This document shows positions 1 to 5,971 of a stretch of DNA of 5,971 bases, one piece after another. Origin of the DNA: Prosthecobacter debontii (GTDB lineage: Bacteria; Verrucomicrobiota; Verrucomicrobiia; Verrucomicrobiales; Akkermansiaceae); the NCBI GenBank assembly GCA_945885485.1, contig CAMCYT010000162.1:1-5971 (forward strand), read 5' to 3'. A model generated the notes under the pieces. The model was not told where the DNA came from and made no database searches. It saw only the letters and a program-made list of their open reading frames with translations. A program made the translations under genes and the position numbers. Position 1 is the first letter of the stretch. Every line of letters starts with the position of its first letter.

Positions 1-29
1 CGGCCTCCGGCCTTCGCTCCGGAAGCAGA

Positions 30-57
30 TTGACAAGCAGGTGGCAGCCACTATCAA
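30..57 (+). promoter_or_regulatory. Weak candidate sigma70-type promoter
   Basis: A perfect -35 hexamer TTGACA lies at 30-35. It is followed, after 16 bases, by TATCAA at 52-57, which matches four of six positions of the -10 consensus. Transcription would begin near 64 and give gene 1 a leader of about 250 bases containing the inverted repeats at 100-132 and 181-193. The assignment rests on consensus matching alone. Such matches occur by chance, and promoter consensus in this lineage is uncertain. Confidence 0.2.
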
Positions 58-82
58 TGAACCCGAATCCTCTCACTTTGAG

Positions 83-209
83 CGGACCATAAACTGGAAG
101 GGTGCCACCCTCGTTGCGGCAACTACGAGGGTAAAAAATACCCAAGTTAGAATCGAGAAACTCCTTGAAGCATGTAGGACGAGACCTAGTCTCTCCGATC
201 TGCGGTCCG
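83..209 (+). other. Possible structured leader RNA or folded intergenic repeat
   Basis: CGGACC at 83-88 is complementary to GGTCCG at 204-209 and could close a domain of about 127 bases. Inside it are a hairpin with 8-bp arms (107-114 with 125-132) and a smaller 5-bp hairpin with a three-base loop (181-185 with 189-193). Together they would form a multi-branched fold upstream of gene 1. I recognise no known riboswitch or small-RNA family. Pairings of this length can occur by chance, so this is a hypothesis about structure, not an identified RNA. Confidence 0.2.
107..132 (+). repeat. Inverted repeat with 8-bp arms
   Basis: ACCCTCGT (107-114) is perfectly complementary to ACGAGGGT (125-132) across a ten-base loop. 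An alternative pairing inside the loop uses GTTG (113-116) and CAAC (120-123). The left arm also overlaps a second, mutually exclusive quasi-palindrome at 100-110 (GGGTG, one central base, CACCC). A run of six A follows at 133-138 on this strand, so it is not a rho-independent terminator in the plus direction. On the minus strand the T-run precedes the hairpin, so it is not one there either. It could be a fold in a leader RNA, a protein-binding site or part of a dispersed repeat. Confidence 0.6.
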
Positions 210-231
210 ATGAATTATTTCTCCAGAGAAT

Positions 232-284
232 TTGAAAGATAAGTGATTCGGTGAAATAAATTCAGACTTTATCGCATATATAGA
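232..284 (+). promoter_or_regulatory. AT-rich probable promoter/leader zone of gene 1
   Basis: TTGAAA at 232-237 resembles a -35 box. TAAATT at 257-262 could serve as a -10 box, but with a long 19-base spacer. Further down, TATATA (277-282) and TATAGA (279-284) resemble -10 boxes without a matching -35. The AT-rich block just before gene 1 makes this the natural place for the operon promoter, but no single hexamer pair is convincing. Confidence 0.25.
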
Positions 285-312
285 TCTCTCTTGATTTTTC
301 ACTTTCCGAATT

Positions 313-2052
313 ATGCTCAATACTCTCCGCTTCATCCCTTTCCAAATCCTCGGCGCATGGCTTTTCGCCTCGGCTTGCGTCTTTGCGCAAAACCAAGCAG
401 GACAAGAGATTCTCTATCCCAGCGCGGCGTTTTCAAAACTCGATACCTTCGAGGGAGTGAACCTAGAAGACGCGGATAAACTTTTCAAAGCTTCTGATTT
501 CAATGGCGCTTACGCCGCTTACAAAGCCTACTCCTTTGAGTTTCCGAAAAGCAAAGCGATGCCTTACGTCCTGCTCCGCCTCGGTCGTTGCCTACACAAA
601 CTCGACAAGCGCAACGCCGCCATCAAAGGCTACCAAGACGTCGTGGATTACTATCCCGATGATATCTCCTATGCCGCCGCAGCGCTTTATTACATCGGTG
701 AATGTCACGGGCAGAACGGGGAAGAAGATAAGCAAACCGCCGTTTGGGCCCGCATGGTGAAAGACGACGGCTACGTCACTCAGCCAAACTCTGGCACCGC
801 TCTCACCCATCTCGGTAACGCGATGCAAAAACTCGGAAAACACGAGGAAGCCGCCGAATACCAATGGCGCACCGCCGTTGCTTTCCTAAAAACTAACCCC
901 AGTGCAGCGGAAGTCGCACGCGCCGCCGTCATTGCCCACTACGTCGGCCGAAATCCCAATCACGAGAAACTCAAAGAATTTTACATCGCCGCCAGTGGCT
1001 TCGATGGCAGAGGGCAGAGCACCGATAAGCCAGAAGAAGACGCCCGCTACTGGAGCACCGCGCTCCAAACCGCCCTTGGTATCAAAGACGATGCCCCAGC
1101 TCGCGAAAAAGCCTGCGCTTACTGGACCGCTAAGCTCGGCGACCGTTTCACCGATAACGACGAACTCCGTCGTTTCTGGTGCGATGCCTCTCTGGTCCAC
1201 GAGAAAAAACAAGATGTTTGGCAGTCGCGCATGGAAAAACAGTTTTCCCTCAAACCCGCCAGCATAGATCGCGTTCTGCAATGGTGCTCTTACTACAAAC
1301 CTAATCCAAAACTGCGCTCCGAGTTTTTCGCCAAGCATGCCAAGGCCATGATAGCCGCCATGAAGCCCGCAGAACTCATGGATCTCATCGGTAAACTCAA
1401 CCACCCCCATCAGATGCAGGAGGAGGCCCAAGCCGTCGTCCGCTCGTTCCGCACAGATTCCCTCACAGATCCGGAAATCCAACGTTTCGCGATGCTCGCC
1501 GCTGGCTATCTTACGGAGGAGGAAATTCTCCGCCACCTTGCTCGCATCAAGGATCCTCTTTTCGCCACCAAGGCTCGCTTCGACTACTACCTCTCCAAGA
1601 GTCACAGAAATCCACCCTACATGGAAAAAGCACTCGTCGAAATCCCTGAACTTGCCAAATCCGCCCAATATGCCGAGGGCCTGACATGGACCAAAGCCAC
1701 CCTGCTCCAAAACCTTGGCCGCCACGAAGAAGCCATCGAGGCCTTCCGCGCCGCGAACAAACAGCCTGATTCCACATGGGAAATCGCCAATTGTCTAGTC
1801 GCTCTCAAGCGTTTCCCGGAAGCGATCAAAACGGTCAGCGAACTTGAATCGATTGGCGGCGCCGTCGCTTCCGCGGCCAGTTTGAAAGTTGCCGATATTT
1901 ACAAATTTTCCGGAGACAAAGGCAATGAAGTGTCGCAACTACGCACCGTCCTTCGTCGTTATCCCAAAACCAAAGAATCCGGTGCGGCGCACGACCGCCT
2001 GGAAAGCTACGGCGTCGCCCTCGTTGGTGGCGAAGCGGAAGCCAAAAAATAA
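313..2052 (+). CDS. Exported TPR-repeat protein (579 aa)
   Basis: The first gene of the set encodes a secreted alpha-helical repeat protein, probably a protein-binding scaffold in the periplasm or at a membrane surface. Residues 1-25 form a signal peptide (Arg6, hydrophobic core, likely cut after Val-Phe-Ala25 before Gln26). An Ala-Ser-Ala-Cys22 segment also fits a loose lipobox, so lipid anchoring at Cys22 is an alternative. TPR-like helical pairs lie near 52-80, 84-116, 119-150 and 158-192, with typical Gly/Ala/Tyr spacing and Tyr-Pro or Phe-Pro turns. Residues about 195-440 are helical and more divergent. TPR units recur near 451-487, 488-515 and 519-556, and the C-terminus is short and charged. 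The ATG at 313 is the only reasonable start, because an in-frame TGA lies at 292-294. There is no Shine-Dalgarno motif before it. No enzymatic motif is visible. The TPR class and export are well supported; the specific function is unknown. Confidence 0.9.
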   Translation: MLNTLRFIPFQILGAWLFASACVFAQNQAGQEILYPSAAFSKLDTFEGVNLEDADKLFKASDFNGAYAAYKAYSFEFPKSKAMPYVLLRLGRCLHKLDKRNAAIKGYQDVVDYYPDDISYAAAALYYIGECHGQNGEEDKQTAVWARMVKDDGYVTQPNSGTALTHLGNAMQKLGKHEEAAEYQWRTAVAFLKTNPSAAEVARAAVIAHYVGRNPNHEKLKEFYIAASGFDGRGQSTDKPEEDARYWSTALQTALGIKDDAPAREKACAYWTAKLGDRFTDNDELRRFWCDASLVHEKKQDVWQSRMEKQFSLKPASIDRVLQWCSYYKPNPKLRSEFFAKHAKAMIAAMKPAELMDLIGKLNHPHQMQEEAQAVVRSFRTDSLTDPEIQRFAMLAAGYLTEEEILRHLARIKDPLFATKARFDYYLSKSHRNPPYMEKALVEIPELAKSAQYAEGLTWTKATLLQNLGRHEEAIEAFRAANKQPDSTWEIANCLVALKRFPEAIKTVSELESIGGAVASAASLKVADIYKFSGDKGNEVSQLRTVLRRYPKTKESGAAHDRLESYGVALVGGEAEAKK

Positions 2053-2127
2053 TACCGCTCTTTAGAAAGATTTTCTCTTATTTCCTCAGTATCTGACCCT
2101 CTACAAAATCCGCCTCGATCCACCGGC
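2053..2127. other. 75-base gap between genes 1 and 2
   Basis: No terminator is visible: the only inverted repeat (AGAAA at 2064-2068 with TTTCT at 2072-2076) is weak and AT-rich. No good promoter or Shine-Dalgarno sequence precedes gene 2. The gap is compatible with co-transcription of the two genes. Confidence 0.5.
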
Positions 2128-4452
2128 ATGAAGTCCATAAACCCCATCCTCACCCGCGCCTCCGCAGCTCTCGCTCTGGCCGCCACTCTTTTCCCAAACT
2201 TCGCCTCCGCGCAGGAAAAAGAAGTTCCCCCTGCCGAACGCCCGCGCGTCTCCGCTGCTGAAGTCGATCCACAGGCGAAGCATCTTTTCGATAAGGCCAT
2301 GGAACTCATGGACTACAAGCAATACGAGCGCGGACTCGCCATGCTCAATTCTATTGTCCGTGACAACCAAAGCACCCTCCTCGCCCACCGCGCCCACATG
2401 GCCATGGGCAAACACTTCCTCGAACAGCGCGCCACCGCAGACGCTCTCAACCACTTCATGCTTCTCACTCGTGTCCTCGCTCCCGTCCCGGGCGAGAAAC
2501 AATCTGATGACGAAATTTCGCTCTATCAGGAGTCCCTTTTCCAATCCGGCTTCACCCAATACACCGCTGGCCAATACGCCGCCGCTTTCCCCATGTTCCG
2601 CCGCCTCACCGAGGTAGCTGGAAAAACTACTTGGGCCAACCAAGCCTACTTCTACATCGGCATGAGCCACTACCACATGGGGAACTGGAACAAAGCCATC
2701 GACTCCCTCTCTCTCGTCGGCACCGAAGTCGCTGACACCGCCGCCGATGACCTGGGTCGCATCGAAATCGGTCAGCGCTTCTACGCCAAAATCGTCGATG
2801 CCGATGTTCCGGTCATGCGCAAACTCAACCAACCCATCCAGGCCATGGTCAAAGTCAGCAGCGGCGACTCCGAAATCATCACCGGTGTGCCTGTCCCAGG
2901 AAAAGATAATGAAATGCTAGCTTCCGCGCCAACTGCTTTAGGCACCGCCAAAGCCAACGACGGCGTCCTCCAAATGGTCGGCGGCGACACCCTCGAAGTC
3001 ACCTACCTAGACGATAGCACACTCGACGGCCAAAAAGGTGTCCCTCGCACCGGAAAAGTCCGCGCTGTCAGCACCGGCACGGTCGGCTTCTACCTCGGCG
3101 ACAACTCCACTCCCGCCTATATCGCTTACCCGGGTCAGCCGCAAGTCGTCATGCTTCGTGATGCCGATCTCGATACCTCCCCAGCGGCTCAATCCATCAC
3201 TCTCACCGTAAAATCCCTTTTCAAAACCGAAGCCAAAGACGGAGCTCAAGGCGATGAGCTATTAGATATTTTCGCTCTCAAAGACGATGAAAAAGATCAA
3301 TGGGTCGAGCGTGATAGCATCACTGTTAATTTATCAGAAACAGGTGATGGTCCCGACATCCGCACGGGTATCTTTCTCGGAAAAATCCCACTTGCGCCCC
3401 TAACAGAAGGCGTCGAGCCAACTAATAAAGACCAAATCCTTCACACCGCAGAACTGGACGAACTCTCCATTTCCTACACCGATGCCGTCCATCTCTACGG
3501 AGATGAGCCCCGCGCCTCCGAAGTACGCATCAAAGTTTCCGGATCGGTCAACTCCGGCGTCACCGCCGATCAATACGTCGTCTTCGAGGAACTCCTTAAA
3601 GCCCGCAAAGGCTCAGTCGAAGCTGAAGCCCTCGTTGGTCTGGGTTCCATCTACAAAGACATGGGCCTCGACCAACGTGCCGCAGAACGCGCCAATGAGT
3701 CGCTTAATAAAATCGATCCCATTATCGTCAATCGCCAGAAACTCCCCGGGGATATCGTTGAACAAGCCTTCAAACTCAAATGGGAAAGCGAACTCCTCAA
3801 AAACGATTTTGCCGCTGCCATGGCAACCTGCCTCGCGTTTAACCGCCTTTACCCCGAGTCCGTCCTCGCAGACCAAGCGCTCATGACCCTCGGTCGTAGT
3901 CTTGCCGATCGTGGTGATTACAAACAAGCCGTCGATGTCTACGGTCGCGTGTTACAACTTGAGAATCCTATCTCTGCCGCCGAAGCTCAGTTCCGCATCG
4001 GTGAAGTCCTCGCGAAAGAAGCCGAGGAGCTCACTGCCGCCGCTGATGAGCACAACAGTAAATGGGGCAAAGCCGGCCTTAATCCAGCCACCGCTCTGCA
4101 AACCCGAATGGGCCCAGCCATTCTCGCCTATCAGAAAACTTATCAAACCTATCCAGAAAGCTCCTACGCAGCAGAAGCGCTGGGTCGTGTCGTTCGCCAC
4201 TACGTGGAAACAGATAGCTTCGCCCAAGCCGCAGGATTGTTAGAAAGCGTGTTCGCCGAATATCCGGATGCCGCCTTCCTGGATGAAATGCTCATGCTCT
4301 GGGCAAACGTCGCGTTCCGGATGAACGACAACGCTACCGCGAAAGCAAAACTCCAACAGCTGCTTTTCGACTACCCAGCCAGCCAATACGTCGCCGAGGC
4401 TCGTAAACGCCTCGCTGGCCTCGAAGGGGAAACTAAAACTAAAGAAGAATAA
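2128..4452 (+). CDS. Exported TPR protein with a central beta-rich, surface-repeat-like region (774 aa)
   Basis: The protein has a three-part layout. Residues 1-28 are a signal peptide ending Ala-Ser-Ala28 before Gln29. An N-terminal TPR block spans about 48-222, with clear units near 49-80, 132-166 and 168-200. Residues about 225-475 are beta-rich and look like two rounds of an Ig-like repeat known from large surface proteins: DGVL at 278-281 and GDTLEVTYLDD at 286-296, then RDADLDTS at 344-351, SETG at 403-406 and GIFLGKIPL at 414-422, and a degenerate LDELSISYTDA at 443-453. A C-terminal TPR block (about 480-765) carries YPES and DYP turns at 574-577, 675-678 and 748-750, in the style of BamD/CpoB outer-membrane TPR proteins. 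The tail is charged. The first in-frame ATG is used, and the signal peptide confirms it. The likely role is a periplasmic or surface scaffold with two protein-binding arms. Partners are unknown and no catalytic residues were recognised. Confidence 0.9.
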   Translation: MKSINPILTRASAALALAATLFPNFASAQEKEVPPAERPRVSAAEVDPQAKHLFDKAMELMDYKQYERGLAMLNSIVRDNQSTLLAHRAHMAMGKHFLEQRATADALNHFMLLTRVLAPVPGEKQSDDEISLYQESLFQSGFTQYTAGQYAAAFPMFRRLTEVAGKTTWANQAYFYIGMSHYHMGNWNKAIDSLSLVGTEVADTAADDLGRIEIGQRFYAKIVDADVPVMRKLNQPIQAMVKVSSGDSEIITGVPVPGKDNEMLASAPTALGTAKANDGVLQMVGGDTLEVTYLDDSTLDGQKGVPRTGKVRAVSTGTVGFYLGDNSTPAYIAYPGQPQVVMLRDADLDTSPAAQSITLTVKSLFKTEAKDGAQGDELLDIFALKDDEKDQWVERDSITVNLSETGDGPDIRTGIFLGKIPLAPLTEGVEPTNKDQILHTAELDELSISYTDAVHLYGDEPRASEVRIKVSGSVNSGVTADQYVVFEELLKARKGSVEAEALVGLGSIYKDMGLDQRAAERANESLNKIDPIIVNRQKLPGDIVEQAFKLKWESELLKNDFAAAMATCLAFNRLYPESVLADQALMTLGRSLADRGDYKQAVDVYGRVLQLENPISAAEAQFRIGEVLAKEAEELTAAADEHNSKWGKAGLNPATALQTRMGPAILAYQKTYQTYPESSYAAEALGRVVRHYVETDSFAQAAGLLESVFAEYPDAAFLDEMLMLWANVAFRMNDNATAKAKLQQLLFDYPASQYVAEARKRLAGLEGETKTKEE

Positions 4453-4502
4453 AATCCATCCTATAGGTTTTATCAGTCCTATTTGCACTTCTCTCGGAAA
4501 AA
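4453..4502. other. 50-base gap between genes 2 and 3
   Basis: It contains the 8-bp palindrome CCTATAGG at 4460-4467, followed by a short T-rich stretch. The palindrome has no room for a loop and is not a terminator. A GGA at 4496-4498, only four bases before the ATG at 4503, is the sole Shine-Dalgarno-like feature. The short gap favours co-transcription of genes 2 and 3. Confidence 0.45.
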
Positions 4503-5971
4503 ATGTCCCATTCACCCAAACATCTTCTAACACTAACAGCCATCTTGCTGTTAGCCCCGTGCCATATCCACGCCGCTACCTTCGACGAACAACGAGCCAT
4601 CGTCGCTGCTTCTGTTGAAACCCAATCCGAGGCTGCCATCCTCGCCTTGCTCACCGCCGGCGTTACGGAAAACCGTCCCGCTCCCGCTGTCGCCCTTGCC
4701 AGTGAATGGCTGCGCCGCAATATCCCGAAAAGCCCCGCACTTCTCTTTCAAGCCGCTAGCGCTGCTGAACTCAGCGGTGAAATGAAAAATGCCGTCGCCT
4801 TCCACCAGCAAGCTCTCAAACTTGCTGATCCAAAATCTGCTGAAGCGGGGGAATCCATCACCGCTGTTCACACTCTTCTTATCTACCGTCTTTTGGATCC
4901 CTCAGGCGCTTACGTCTTTTCCCAAAACGAAGCGGAACGCCTCTCCGTTAATCCCTCCTTCCGCCAGTTTGACAAATGGTTTCTGGACGAGGCGGTCAAG
5001 CGCAATGACCCCACTTCTGTTGCTGAACGGCTGAATACTTGCATCACCGCCGGAATCTCTCCGGATCTATTGAACACGGCCTACAGCCAGTATTTTATCT
5101 GGCTGTTAGATTCCGTCGATGGCTACTGCGATCAACCCGGAAGACCTCTATCTCAAGACCTTTTCGATGCGGTCAAAGATCTTTGTGGTGTGATGACTCA
5201 CAGCGAGGAAATGAAACTGCGCCTCGACTGGGCTGTTTCGGTTAAGGCCTACAATCTGGCAAAAGTCGGTGATGCAACCAAAGGCAAGGTCAGCGCTCGC
5301 GGCGCCGGTAAGAAAAAAAATGGCAAGAAGTCGTCTGAACCTAAAGCAGTCGAAGAAAAGAAACTCGAAATCAGCGATGACGTAGCGCCACCCATCGCGG
5401 AGGCTTCGGCGCTCCTAGAAAAATTCCCTCATTACGCGATGTGGGTGATGACCGGTTGGGCTGGCGGTGGAAATGGTCAACATTATCGTTATGATTTCAA
5501 AAAATACTGGCCGCACGAGGCCGAAGTCAAAATGGTGCCCATCCTTTCGGCTCTGTCTAAGCTGCCTCCAGCTGTAGCGGCAGAAGTGCTGTATGCCTCA
5601 GCCTATGGCAGCTACGTTGGCAGCCCTGGAATCACTGAACTAAAATCGGTGCAGGCTTACATGAAGGCGAATCCGGCCTTGTTGAATAACCGGAATGGCA
5701 TCATTGCCCTTGAAAAAGAATGGAGCAAGCTGACCCCAGAAGAGGCGGGGCAATTGACACTTTCACTGGCGCAGAGCTCTCACCCCCAGGCATCGTTGAT
5801 CCGCGCGATCGCATCCGGCGGCAACGACTTGGAAAAGGTTTCCGCCGCATTCCTTGGGCCAGAAGCCTGGCGCCTCGGGCCGAATGAATTGAACCATGTT
5901 TACGCCACAGCGATCTGGCAATACTGTGGTTCTCCAGGTGGGAACCAAAAGAAGGATGAGTTGATCAAGAG
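4503..5971 (+). CDS. Exported helical-repeat protein, 3' end beyond window (at least 489 aa)
   Basis: The frame is open from the ATG at 4503 to the last base with no stop, so the gene is partial at its 3' end. Residues 1-24 or 1-25 form a signal peptide (Lys6, a Leu-rich core, cut near His-Ala24-Ala25). Cys20 is preceded by Pro, so a lipoprotein is unlikely. Residues about 27-258 are alpha-helical, with one clear TPR-like unit at 78-110. Residues about 260-297 are a Lys/Glu/Ser-rich, probably disordered linker with an AGKKKNGKK segment (268-276). The second helical region starts with an aromatic and Gly-rich patch (MWVMTGWAGGGNG at 313-325) and continues as Leu/Ala-rich helices that may be degenerate TPRs. 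Leucine codons shift from the CTC of genes 1 and 2 toward TTG and CTG, most strongly after the linker. I do not recognise the family. Position and architecture suggest it works with the two upstream TPR proteins. Confidence 0.85.
   Translation, partial: MSHSPKHLLTLTAILLLAPCHIHAATFDEQRAIVAASVETQSEAAILALLTAGVTENRPAPAVALASEWLRRNIPKSPALLFQAASAAELSGEMKNAVAFHQQALKLADPKSAEAGESITAVHTLLIYRLLDPSGAYVFSQNEAERLSVNPSFRQFDKWFLDEAVKRNDPTSVAERLNTCITAGISPDLLNTAYSQYFIWLLDSVDGYCDQPGRPLSQDLFDAVKDLCGVMTHSEEMKLRLDWAVSVKAYNLAKVGDATKGKVSARGAGKKKNGKKSSEPKAVEEKKLEISDDVAPPIAEASALLEKFPHYAMWVMTGWAGGGNGQHYRYDFKKYWPHEAEVKMVPILSALSKLPPAVAAEVLYASAYGSYVGSPGITELKSVQAYMKANPALLNNRNGIIALEKEWSKLTPEEAGQLTLSLAQSSHPQASLIRAIASGGNDLEKVSAAFLGPEAWRLGPNELNHVYATAIWQYCGSPGGNQKKDELIK
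5313..5320 (+). repeat. A8 homopolymer inside gene 3
   Basis: Eight consecutive A residues lie in the Lys-rich linker of gene 3 (codons AAA AAA AAT). The zero frame stays open on both sides. A shift in either direction would quickly stop translation, at TGA 5336-5338 in one alternative frame and TAG 5383-5385 in the other. The product would then be only the N-terminal half of about 275-295 residues. This may be a slippage-prone site or simply a Lys/Asn-coding run. Confidence 0.7.

Larger units (their letters stand above)
1..312. other. Upstream region without a convincing gene
   Basis: This stretch precedes the first clear gene. One plus-strand frame is open from the window edge to a TGA at 233-235, with a possible GTG start at 41. 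The roughly 64-residue product resembles no family I recognise, lacks a ribosome binding site, and does not share the C-ending codon preference of the genes that follow. It could be the tail of a truncated gene, a chance frame, or part of an intergenic repeat. The region is rich in short inverted repeats: 6-10 with 19-23, 41-45 with 47-51, 100-104 with 106-110, 107-114 with 125-132, and 181-185 with 189-193. From about 240 onward it becomes AT-rich, as expected for a promoter and leader. No tRNA, rRNA or transposase sequence was seen. Confidence 0.6.

Noticed and set aside
41..235. Small protein gene with GTG start
   Set aside because: No ribosome binding site, no recognisable family, codon use unlike its neighbours, and the frame is open to the window edge, so the start is arbitrary. 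It is described only within the upstream region.
886..1725. Long minus-strand open frame (279 codons) inside gene 1
   Set aside because: It is antisense to a well-supported TPR gene with a signal peptide. The opposite strand stays open because the C-rich codon choice of gene 1 avoids the codons that would read as stops. The product looks like no family.
2064..2076. Possible terminator after gene 1
   Set aside because: The stem is only five mostly A-T pairs with a three-base loop and has no proper T-run after it.
2050..2127. Genes 1 and 2 are in the same frame, separated by a single TAA with the gap fully open, suggesting readthrough
   Set aside because: A 25-codon gap free of stops is expected by chance fairly often, and gene 2 has its own signal peptide directly after its ATG, which argues for separate proteins.
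2101..2832. Long minus-strand open frame (243 codons) over the start of gene 2
   Set aside because: Same cause as above; it overlaps the signal peptide and first TPR block of gene 2 and has no recognisable domain or ribosome binding site.
4460..4467. CCTATAGG palindrome between genes 2 and 3
   Set aside because: An 8-bp perfect palindrome cannot form a stable hairpin, and one copy is not enough to call an operator.
4503..4575. Lipobox in gene 3 around Cys20
   Set aside because: The residue before the Cys is Pro, which signal peptidase II does not normally accept, and a better signal peptidase I site lies a few residues later.

Overview
The window holds three consecutive plus-strand genes for exported, helical-repeat (TPR-type) proteins, preceded by about 310 bases with no convincing gene. 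Each protein begins with a Sec-type signal peptide, so the products should act beyond the inner membrane of a diderm bacterium. The coding style is moderately GC-rich, with a strong preference for C in third positions (CTC for Leu, GCC for Ala) and little or no Shine-Dalgarno signal. Together with runs of large exported TPR proteins, this suggests a Verrucomicrobiota-like member of the PVC group, possibly Opitutia/Puniceicoccales. That placement is an inference from style; there is no marker gene here.

Layout. Bases 1-312 contain a short reading frame of doubtful reality, several inverted repeats that could fold into a leader RNA or mark an intergenic repeat, and weak promoter-like sequences. 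Gene 1 (313-2052, 579 aa) is an exported or lipid-anchored TPR protein. After 75 bases with no terminator comes gene 2 (2128-4452, 774 aa), the most distinctive protein: a TPR block, then about 250 residues of beta-rich sequence resembling repeats of bacterial surface proteins, then a second TPR block of BamD/CpoB-like style. After 50 more bases comes gene 3 (4503 to beyond the window end). At least 489 residues are visible: a signal peptide, an alpha-helical region with one clear TPR, a Lys-rich linker containing an A8 run, and a second helical region whose codon use differs from genes 1 and 2.

The same orientation, short gaps, lack of visible terminators and shared architecture suggest one operon making a periplasmic or outer-membrane-associated scaffold. 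TPR proteins normally bind other proteins, so partners such as Tol/Exb-type energy transducers or outer-membrane assembly factors may be encoded downstream, but none is visible here. No catalytic domain, RNA gene of a known family, transposase, CRISPR array or terminator was recognised.
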